Below, one piece after another: positions 56,216-64,000 of a stretch of 64,000 nt of DNA (its first letter is position 1; each line of letters starts with the position of its first letter). This stretch comes from Diphasiastrum complanatum. Its lineage: Eukaryota > Streptophyta > Lycopodiopsida > Lycopodiales > Lycopodiaceae. Position numbers and translations under genes: made by a program. The DNA lies in contig CM055103.1 of the NCBI GenBank assembly GCA_029204225.1, positions 38,602,954 to 38,666,953 of the forward strand, read 5' to 3'. Below the pieces are notes generated by a model that was given only the letters and a program-made list of their open reading frames with translations, was not told the origin of the DNA and did not search any database.

Positions 56216-58198
56216 TCCGAAAAATGTTTTTACCGACCAGTTTTGGGCTTGGCGTTTGATTCTTCGGATTTTAAATGCGACGAATTTTGACGACCTTATA
56301 GCAACGCATTTTTCGACACCCGCGTCGATTCAAAAAAAAATAAAAACGCGATTTCACGTCGGAAATCCCGTCAGAAATCGTGGCAATTCTTGTAGTGAAG
56401 CCTTTCGTAACCCAGACTTCACCTGAAATTCCAATTCAAACTAACAACAGGTACTTGATAGAGGCTATCATGGACCCAGTCATTCAGGCGGCCGCGCATC
56501 TGTTGAACAACTTTTTGGTTGTTTCAACATTTTGCAAGGACAGAATCTAGTCCAAGCTGCTTAGTCAGATTGTGGAGTTCTTCTTGGGATTTTATGGCCC
56601 CACGGTTGCGCCATACGACTGGCATGCCTTCCTCATTCATGAGCTAACAATCTTCATCAAGCCAAACGCTCGGGAATGTATCACAGTGGGCCCTCTGCTG
56701 TGTAACTTCGCCTGTGCACTTTTGGAGGTGAAAGTGCGCGGGTTCCGCCGTTCCAGCATCTTATCATCCATTGTGCCACACACTAACCTTTATCCTCCAT
56801 CCACCGCATCCACGTCTGCCCAACCTGCAGTCATGACACAGGCCAACAAAAGAATGCGTGGCGTTGTCCCCTCCTCCTCCTTCCCACCTACTATCAGATG
56901 CTGCACCACCAACACCACACCAGTAACGGTTTCGGCTTTTACCACAGCCACTTCCTCTTCTGTACATGAGGCTTCTACCATTGTTTCTGTTGTCGTTCCT
57001 CTTTCATCTGTTCCACCCACAACTGCTGCTTCTGTTTCCATTCCATCTCCTTTGTAGATACTACTTCTACCTCTGTTACATCTTCTACCACCCCTTCCAT
57101 TACTATCGCATCATCCATTCCCCCTGTTTCCACCGTTGTCCCTCTCCAGTTCAATTTTGCTGATTCACAGTTGTCTCCGGACACCCTGGAGTGGATGCAG
57201 GTCATAAACTTTTCACCGCCATGCTAGGCCACTGCAACCCCATCTTCTCATTCTGTCCTCCCCACCACCTTACAATTCCCTTCTGTTCCCTCCATTCTCT
57301 CTTTTGGACAAGTTGTCCTCATCCCCATCTCCACTTTTGTTCCTCTCACACCACCCACTTCTCCATCAAAGGCTGTCGAGGGCGACCGACCTTGCCTGAT
57401 GACGCATTTGTATAAACTGTTTTTATTCCATCGCCAGATCGTGCAGATCCCACCGCACCTGATGACAAGAGATCACCGAAGCAACTCATAAATGAGGAGG
57501 ACGACGACACTATACAGGTCGCCAGGGCCACTACCTCACAAGCCCCTGCAAGCGTAAGTGTGCCGGCTGGTCCAACGGATTTAATGACGGCCTACCAAGC
57601 CTTGGGGACAGAGCCTCATTGGACAGCCGGGTACTGCATCGGCAACTAACAACACCCAATTGCGAGTAGAAATCACAAAGCTACAGCAAGAGCTGATAAT
57701 CGCTCAACAACATGAGCAAGACGGGCACTGGGAGATCATGAAGCTATAGCAAAAGGAGGACGACCTCAATCAGTATATCCAGAGCCTCTCCAAAGCACTG
57801 ACGAATGCTTTCACAAAGATGCAGGAGCTTCAGTCTGAAGCGTCCCAACTACTTGTCCCCCTCTAGGCGCAACTCCAGATATATGAAGCACAAAACACAC
57901 ACCTGGGAGCGGAGCTGCAAGCGTTGCAAAGCGAAAAACTTGCCTGGTTAGCTCAACAAGGCCACTCTCTCAAGTAGAGATGAATCTTTTGAGGCATCAT
58001 GTGCAGGTCTACAATCAAACTCTGAACAGTTACTAGGCGGAGTTCAACAAGTACTGGGCCAGCACAACTCAGGAGCTCGTCTAGGACAAACAAGCCCTCA
58101 AGGCTTGTCAACAGTCTATGGAGCAGAAGGCTCACCCAACCCCGATGGTAATTCCAATGCCACCTCTCTTTGATGCTGCACAGGTGTTGGAAGTATTT

Positions 58199-61064
58199 CT
58201 AGTGTGTGCGGTGGCTAGATCTACTTACAGGAGTAGTATAGGGATGTAGATATCTGAGTTCTGCCAGAAATGCCACCAGGCCGCAATTATCCGCAAAGTA
58301 TCTGACGTCGCGATCAGGATTGCCATGGTGCTTCTGGTAGAATACTCGATAGTTGGTGACCATGTCTTCGGCTAAGTTGCCGGTATCCACGCCTGTGAGC
58401 TTAGGCCAAAAGATTCTGTTCTTGACCTTGGTGGTAGGAAACGATTCTTGCCTCGCTACTGGATAGTAATAAGGATTGGTGCGCATGTAGGAGGGAGCTT
58501 CGAGATATCGTGCCATTGAGGTCTTACTTTGTAGGAAGAGTTGATGACGCCAGAGAGTTTGTGGATCCAGGAGTTTGACTGTTGCTTTATGTGTCTGACA
58601 CAGGTCCAAATCTGGCAGTATGTAGCCACCTCGCTCTTTCGTTGTTGGATACTTCTTTGCAAACTCCTGAGAGACACACAACTCCTTGCTTGGTTCTGTG
58701 GGCGTGATTCTGTGCCAGATGGTTGGGGCTTCAGAGGCAATCTCGTGTTCGGTTTGTGGATCGGGATCAGGAGATAGAGGAGGCGAGGGGTTAGCTTCTG
58801 CAATTCTTTGTGACTCAGGAAAAAATTGTCATGGAATAAACGTTGGGTTAGTGGTGTCGAGGGGGTTAGAAGCGGTGGAAGGGAACAGAAAATGTTGGGA
58901 GCTGGTACCCCCAGAGCCCGATGGATTGGTTGGTGTTTGAGCTCCTTGCCCCAGGGCTTGGCCTTGAAATGCAGAGCCTTAGTGGCAGGAGGAGGCTATT
59001 GAAATCTTGCTCCATCTCCACCATCTGGTCCATCAAAGTGGTGTCCCAAATCATGGAATTGGATGTGCTCTGCATGAACCGACGGTGTCGACTGGGCAGC
59101 AGCCTTTAAGCGTTCTTCCAGGGTGGCTATGTGCTGGTTTAGGGACTTGACGGAAGCAATGTATGATTGTTGTAATTTTGAGTGTTGCTCCGCCGTGGCT
59201 TTCAACTTTTGGGCCAGCGTTTGATAGGCCACCACTGGAATGGCAGTTCCCTCAGGAATAGCTAGTGGTGCAAAGTCGTTGAAGTCCACCATTTCCAACT
59301 GTTCCTTCATAGCGGAACGTGCTGCTTGTGAATCTGCTATAGCCTCATCCTTCTCGGATTTGAGGGTATCGATGGTTTGCTGCATGTTGGATACCTTCAG
59401 TTGGAGCTGGTTCTGGAGATGGAGTAGCATCTGCTGCTGTTGTTGATTGTAATTCGTGAGGTTCTGGATCTGCAGTTGTTGTTGTTTGTTTTCTTCCTCC
59501 AACCTTGTTTGTTCTTTCTGAAGGTCCGCCATAGCACCATCGTCAAATTGTCGCATAGTATATTGTCCTCCTAGGGTGCCGAATAGATTGTATTGGAGCT
59601 CATTCACCAACCATACCGCTTTTTGGGCTGTAAGGGGTAACTACTCCCAAGGACCAATGTCAGGGAGGGTGCATGTGTAGTTAGGATACGACATGGGGTT
59701 AAATGGTAGAAAATCAGGAACAGGACTAAATGGAGGTGTATGAAAGGCAGGTGGAGGTGATTGTGGATTGAGGGGTGGGGAGGTACTATGTGGCAGAGAG
59801 TGTGGGATTGGTTAGTGGTGACAGTGGTTGATGGTAATGCAGTTAGAAATTGTAATGCAAAATCATCTACATTGACTGTGGAGTCAAGTAGGGTGGGGAT
59901 TTGTAGAGGGGAGGGCTTTTGTGAAAGTGTGGAAGGGAAGCCCGTGTTGAGAGTTAGTGAGGGTGTGGAGGTGGCAGTAAACGGTGGGGGTGGTGGTGGG
60001 AGTGTGAGAGCAAGTGATGGCGAGGAGATTGTTTGTGTGGACGGAATCACGCCCATAGAATCAGAGCCGAAAGTGCTTGCTGTTTCGAAGCTGCCTGCTG
60101 CTGCTGCTACTGCTTGTCGGCATTGTTGGGCCTGGTGAAGTAAGGCCGCCTGCTGCTCTAGGACTTCCTTTGGGACCTGAGATGGTTTAAGGCTCCCTCT
60201 GGATTCAGCATATTCTACCCCGATGTCGCTGGATAGAATGTCATGCGGGACATCTACTTTTGTGCTGACCCCCTTCCCTTTCTGCTTCTTAGTAGGTGGG
60301 GCTGGTGAGACTGGTTCTACTGTCGGTTGGGGGGTGGCTTGTTTTTTTGTGCTTGGATAAACAGCATCCAACTCCTTGATGGCACCAGCCGCCTTAGACC
60401 CCAATTGCTTGGTGACCAACATGTGGAGGAGATACCCACATTTGGTAGTTGATTTGCGGGCTTTCAGAGCTCCGTACAGCTTCTCCGCTACCTTCTCAGC
60501 CCACATATAATTTTGAGTGGGGTCGTCCATGGTGAGGGTCAGAGAGAAGAGATCGCTCGGTGGGATGCGATCCATCTTGGTGGTATGTACTGCGACTATG
60601 GTGACGAGGATCTCTGAGGCGGCCCATAGATGGAGATCCGTGATGAGGCGGATAGCGATCCCGTCATTGGTTTGGGCAATGGTTTTGTCGCCGCCGGTCA
60701 GAAACTTGGTAAAGTACTTGGCATCATAGCTGGTGCCCTTTCCATGGATTGTCTCTCCAAGATTAGGAAAGCCGACGCTCTGAAAATCCCCAGGAGAGAC
60801 GTTGATAATAGTATAGCTGCCACTCTTGGATGTAATCTGGAAAGTCTGGAACTCATCCGAATAGGTCAGGTAGGCTGCTCGGATGAGGCTCTCGCTCTAC
60901 TGATCTCGGAAAAGTGTCAGATCAAATCCAAGGTTCGTGAGGATATCCTTGGCCAGCGTGAGCTGCTCGACGTAATTCTTAAGATAGATCATGACTATAT
61001 CCCCTGAATAAGGACGAGGGGGTTTACGGCGATGCAAGCTCAGCGAGGAGTCGCAGGAAGCCAT
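58199..61064 (-). pseudogene. Unrecognised coiled-coil protein gene, minus copy
   Basis: ATG at 61064 opens MASCDSSLSLHRRKPPRPYS, then GDIVMIYLKNYVEQLTLAKD. A single in-frame TAG lies at 60897-60899, after which the frame continues with SESLIRAAYLTYSDEFQTFQ and VGFPNLGETIHGKGTSYDAK. Next come YMWAEKVAEKLYGALKARKS and CGYLLHMLVTKQLGSKAAGA. A Ser/Pro-rich linker (about 60,330-59,700) contains a frameshift near 59,800. A strong Gln-rich coiled coil follows (59,530-59,060; LEEENKQQQLQIQNLTNYNQ). After a second Gly/Ser/Pro linker comes a compact C-terminal domain (58,681-58,220; GGYILPDLDLCQTHKATVKL, VTNYRVFYQKHHGNPDRDVR). About 950 codons in all. Function unknown; it has a TATA box upstream. It could be a decayed gene or a retroelement ORF. 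Confidence 0.6.
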
Positions 61065-61169
61065 GATAATAGTGATTTTAGATTGCTCTGAGAATTTTGA
61101 AAATTTTGAAAAAAAATTTAGCATAAACCCGAGAGCAGCAATCTAAAATGAACTCGTGGAGAGGAGGTG

Positions 61170-61181
61170 GAGGTCTATATA
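61170..61181 (-). promoter_or_regulatory. TATA box upstream of the minus coiled-coil ORF
   Basis: GTCTATATATAGAC, a perfect palindrome, is centred about 110 bp upstream of the ATG at 61064, a normal plant promoter distance. Because it is symmetrical it does not by itself give a direction; the ORF does. Confidence 0.6.
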
Positions 61182-61189
61182 TAGACTTT

Positions 61190-61830
61190 TTTTGGAAAAG
61201 CCAAGGAATTTTCAATTTTTTTGATTCTTTTGGGATGGGAAATACGATTCATTCCAATTCATATGATTACAAAAAGCCGATCTTAAAAGAGATGGAAACA
61301 CTAATCACTCCTTTTGTATTTTTATCAAGAAGGTAAAGTAAGCCTAAGTGGCCTTAAAGTTGGGCTAGTGATGACAACTCATTATTAGTCCCACAAAATA
61401 AGCTCACATTTTGTGGAGCCTAAACTCATGATATCTAGGAGCCTCGACACCCTTCTAATATAGAATTTAGAGTCCAACACTTACATCAAAGAGCTTAAGA
61501 GAAATTCTAATCTATTGGATGTTCTTCATCATTCTATTTAAAATTCTAGTCTATTTCAAGTTCTCTCTTACTTTTATGTTTGAGTGTCTTCTATGGTAGT
61601 TATGGTGCTCCATAGCTACAATTATGTCCACAAGTCGATCTTTAATGAGGGCAATATCTTATGGTTACGTAATGCCAAAGTGCTTAGGTTTGGTGAGTAA
61701 TTTGGAGGTGACTTTAGGAGTAGAATATGCATCCACCTTTCTCTCTCCTTTGGAATCTACCACTTTTTCTTTAGAATGTGCATTCTCTCTCCAAAATGCA
61801 CATTCTCTCTCCATCTTCTCACTTGGCATT
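61190..61830. other. Noncoding spacer
   Basis: No domain is recognised. A CATTCTCTCTCCA phrase is repeated with ATGTGCATTCTCTCTCCA near 61,780-61,815. Gypsy-like sequence begins at about 61,845. Confidence 0.45.
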
Positions 61831-61844
61831 ACATTGTGGAAGGT

Positions 61845-62365
61845 CCAAGGACCATACCAGTTGATCGTAGGGCAATTGTATTGAAGAGGAATGGATGAGA
61901 TTCTATGAACATGCATTTTGCCACATGAAGCACCAGATCTAATTATGTTATCACATGATTTAATATGAGGAGGTCATTTCGCAGCTGATATTATCGCTTG
62001 CAAGATTTTGCAATTAGGATGTTATCACGTGATTGAATATGAGGAGGTCATTTCGTAGCTGATATTATCGTTTGCAAGATTTTGCAATCAGGATGTTCGT
62101 GGCCTTCCAGTCATAAGGATACAAAGAAATATGTTCAATCATGTGATGTTTTTCAACATGCTCATCAACCTACTAAACAACATTATGAACCATTGCATCC
62201 AAAGTTAGCAAAAGTGGGGACTTGATTATTTTGGTCCAATACATCCAATGGCATGGGGTACTCAAGCATGATATATAATAGTGGCAACATATTACAAAAT
62301 GGGTTGAAGCAAGAGCTGTGCAAGTTCTTGATGCTAGATCCATTGCGAAGTTCTTGTATGAAAAC
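61845..62365 (+). pseudogene. Gypsy integrase fragment (zinc domain and core start)
   Basis: Plus-strand text GPYQLIVGQLY, then GGHFAADIIACKILQLG, then HKDTKKYVQSCDVFQHA-like residues. WGLDYFGPIHPMAWGTQA follows, then TKWVEARAVQVLDARSIAKF and LYENIQNHFG. These are the integrase zinc-binding region and the first half of the catalytic core, equal to those of the Gypsy at 15.5-15.9 kb. Several stops and a 74-bp tandem duplication break the frame. At about 62,365-62,390 it passes into Copia integrase without a gap. Confidence 0.8.
61948..62095 (+). repeat. 74-bp tandem duplication inside the Gypsy integrase fragment
   Basis: 61948-62021 and 62022-62095 are near-identical (TTATCAC(A/G)TGATT(T/G)AATATG start, TTGCAA(T/C)(T/C)AGGATG-type end), with about five differences. 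As 74 is not a multiple of three, it shifts the frame. Confidence 0.95.
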
Positions 62366-63020
62366 ATTCAAAATCATTTTGGGGTGAAGCTATTGCATGT
62401 GCTAATTTTCTATCCAAATAAAGCCATTGAGGGCTCACCCCATATGAGGCTCTATATGGTAAGAAGCCAAATCTCAAAGTCTTTGGATCACCTTGCTATG
62501 TTCACCAATCTTTGGAAACAAGAAAAAGGATGGTGCTACATCAATCAAAGGTATCTTTGTTGGCTATAGTAAATCTAGCAAGGGTTATAGAGTCTTCAAT
62601 CCCATCACTAAGAAGATTATAGTGAGTAGGAATGTTATATTTGATGAAGGACATGCTTCTAAAGTGAGTGAAAGTGCATCTAATCATCTTGGTGTCAAAG
62701 ATATTTCTAGGATTGACGAGGAGCAACAAAGTGATCAAGATCTTGAGGATCCACCTCAAGACTCGAGAGCTCCAAGGAGGTCTTCAAGAGCAAGAGCAAA
62801 ATCCATCAAGGCTCACATATGTTGGCAAAGGTGATCAAAGAGAAGGCACTCAACCATTCACTTCCTACACTCTTTTGACTTCAATCTTGATGAACCAACT
62901 TGTTAAAAATATGCTATCAAGTCACAAAATTGGATAGATGCCATGCAAGTGGAGTATGATGCTCTCATTGAGAATCATACTTGGGATCTTGTTGATCGTT
63001 ATTTGTCAAGAAGATACCTG
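62366..63020 (+). pseudogene. Copia integrase C-part, linker and reverse-transcriptase start
   Basis: Starts FWGEAIACANFLS, then [20 protein letters not shown], the Copia integrase end. [40 protein letters not shown] and DEG follow, the conserved linker after integrase. A Ser/Arg-rich stretch ([14 protein letters not shown]) comes next, then WIDAMQVEYDALIENHTWDL, the opening of Copia reverse transcriptase. It ends at about 63,020 with no further pol. Frame changes occur near 62,490 and 62,830. Confidence 0.85.
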
Positions 63021-63086
63021 GTGTGTAAGTGATTTCGTCATGCTACAGACTGAGACAGAAAAAGTAAGTTAAAAATGTCATACTAT

Positions 63087-63108
63087 CCATGAGAGAGAGA
63101 GAGAGAGA
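63087..63108. repeat. Short (GA)n tract
   Basis: About 11 GA units just after the Copia fragment. Confidence 0.95.
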
Positions 63109-63189
63109 GTATCTCATCCCTTTCCTATCATCTTGTGGTCAAGGACCTCCTCATTTATATGTCTATGATCTTTGTGAATGATGAATGCA

Positions 63190-63348
<159 letters not shown>

Positions 63349-63769
63349 TGGACTCTATTTTATGGTCATTATGTTTTTTTGTATTTTGAAAACAACAAAT
63401 AAAAAGCTTTATTTTTCTATATGGTACAAAACCTGCTATAAAATGCTTTACCCAAACTTAGAAATATGGCCCCCCAAGGGAGTTTTTTTTTTTTTTAAAC
63501 TTTTGGTGGGAATTTGGTTTCCTTTGAATGGCTATGATCTTTGCACATTATGGGGTTATGATCCAACGGTGGGCATCAAGAGAATTCAAGTGCACTAAGT
63601 GTTCTGAATTTTCTATATTAAGGAAAGTTACACAACCCTACACTTTACTCTTCCTGCTCTCTCTCTATTTCTCCTCTCTTGCTCTCTATCGGTTGGCCTC
63701 CTTACTGCTGCCTTCTCCACGTGGCGAAGAGAAGACTTGGAAAAGCTATCAGTGCCACAAATGGATTGG
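63349..63769. other. Noncoding spacer
   Basis: T-rich and CT-rich DNA with no recognisable domain. Frames here are short and motif-free. Confidence 0.5.
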
Positions 63770-64000
63770 TTTCGTGAACAGATTGTTTTCGTTTGGTTTT
63801 CTTATGCGGAAGCCTACATGATCCTAGGCATGCGACTATAGATCACAGAACAGAAATCATTCTAGCAATCAAGACAACAAAAATCAAAGAGATGGATAAG
63901 AGAGAGCAACTGTATTATTAGTTTTTGTGTTTTAGAACGAGATGATCAATGTCTCGCTCGTTGGCAGCCTGACACTCAGCTTTATCGCTGTGTTCTACTC
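63770..64000. repeat. Dispersed repeat, copy 2 (first copy at 8745-8995)
   Basis: Matches copy 1 in the same orientation through GCGGAAGCCT, ATCACAGAACAGA, CTAGCAATCAAGACAAC, GCAACTGTATTAT, a GAACGAGA...TCTCGCTC hairpin and GCCTGACACTCAG. It runs off the window end. Confidence 0.75.

Larger units (their letters stand above)
51484..56397. mobile_element. Non-autonomous CACTA-like DNA transposon
   Basis: The left end is CACAACAACAAAATGCGCAA. The right end, inverted, is CACTACAAGAATTGCCACGA. AAG flanks both ends (51481-51483 and 56398-56400), the 3-bp target duplication of CACTA elements. Subterminal DNA at both ends carries GTCGGAATCCGAC-type palindromes, as CACTA subterminal repeats do. The host reading frame resumes exactly across the insertion. 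The left terminus reads CACAA rather than CACTA. No transposase is visible. The interior holds a nested LTR element (52963-54939) and noncoding DNA. Confidence 0.8.
51127..58190 (+). pseudogene. Unrecognised coiled-coil protein gene, plus copy, split by a transposon
   Basis: ATG at 51127 opens MASSSSDDSGTK, followed by a TAG. After a frameshift near 51,265 the frame reads FYPALFNSDIKMGLVLHAYA and YQGTTYKVRINTDLMVTIGI to GLIK at 51483. Removing 51484-56400 continues it as PFVTQTSPEIPIQTNNRYLI in the same frame. One TAG lies at 56548, then YDWHAFLIHELTIFIKPNAR and GPLLCNFACALLEVKVRGF. A Ser/Thr/Pro-rich linker spans about 56,780-57,380 with frame changes. An acidic stretch (NEEDDDTIQVA) and a Gln-rich coiled coil (KLQQELIIAQQHEQDGHWEI, DDLNQYIQSLSKALTNAF) follow. 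I know no family for it. It resembles the minus-strand ORF at 58.2-61.1 kb. Retroelement gag-like origin is possible but unproven. Confidence 0.55.

Noticed and set aside
56764-57205. Minus-strand Glu/Val-rich frames
   Set aside because: Antisense of the Thr/Ser/Pro-rich linker of the plus ORF. They carry no motif.
59761-60138. Gly/Val-rich plus-strand frame
   Set aside because: Antisense of the Ser/Pro-rich linker of the minus coiled-coil ORF.

Overview
The window reads as repeat-rich land-plant nuclear DNA. Plant-type signs are tRNA-iMet primer-binding sites in Copia elements, the Athila/Tat-type primer site in Gypsy elements, plant telomere-type AAACCCT units, a CACTA-like and a PIF/Harbinger-like element, and a plant nucellin-like aspartyl protease gene split by introns of up to 2.7 kb. 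The genome is AT-rich with very long (GA)n/(CT)n tracts. A gymnosperm or another large plant genome is my best guess, but the sequence does not prove it. No prokaryotic features, rRNA, tRNA or CRISPR were seen.

The only clearly intact gene is a 10-exon aspartyl protease (31885-39646, +). Its exons join with consistent phase into 549 codons plus a stop, with both catalytic Asp motifs, a signal-peptide-like start and a GPI-type C-terminus. Its introns carry a foldback repeat, a 3-copy repeat and a 372-bp MITE with a TTA target duplication.

Layout. 1-3.3 kb: microsatellite, a broken unrecognised ORF, and a Copia 3' end with LTR. 3.3-8.7 kb: AT-rich DNA and two outward-facing LTR-like copies. 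8.7-15.1 kb: a decayed minus-strand Gypsy, then a plus-strand Gypsy LTR, long leader and gag, head to head. 15.1-24.9 kb: a minus-strand Gypsy split in its reverse-transcriptase region by a 6-kb Copia element (16545-22580) with 254-bp LTRs and a target duplication. 24.9-31.2 kb: a Gypsy leader/LTR packed with about 16 copies of a 10-bp motif, a (GA)n tract, an Asp-coding minisatellite, and a Copia remnant enclosing a LINE-type zinc-binding fragment. 31.9-39.6 kb: the protease gene. 40-44.8 kb: mostly noncoding, with hairpins, a MITE-like unit and a 506-bp tandem duplication. 44.9-50.0 kb: a Copia/Gypsy/Copia/Gypsy mosaic in one orientation.

51-61 kb is the most unusual part. Two broken, convergent ORFs (51127-58190 + and 61064-58199 -) share an architecture I cannot assign to a known family: an N-terminal domain, a Ser/Thr/Pro-rich linker and a coiled coil, with a C-terminal domain visible in the minus copy. 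The plus copy is split by a 4.9-kb CACTA-like element (AAG target duplication; the reading frame resumes across it). That element contains a small gag-only LTR retrotransposon (TR-GAG type) holding an interstitial telomere-type repeat. 61.8-63.0 kb is a second Gypsy-to-Copia chimera, and the window ends in microsatellites and a repeat shared with 8.75-9.0 kb. Apart from the protease, nearly all recognisable coding sequence is transposon-derived and disabled.
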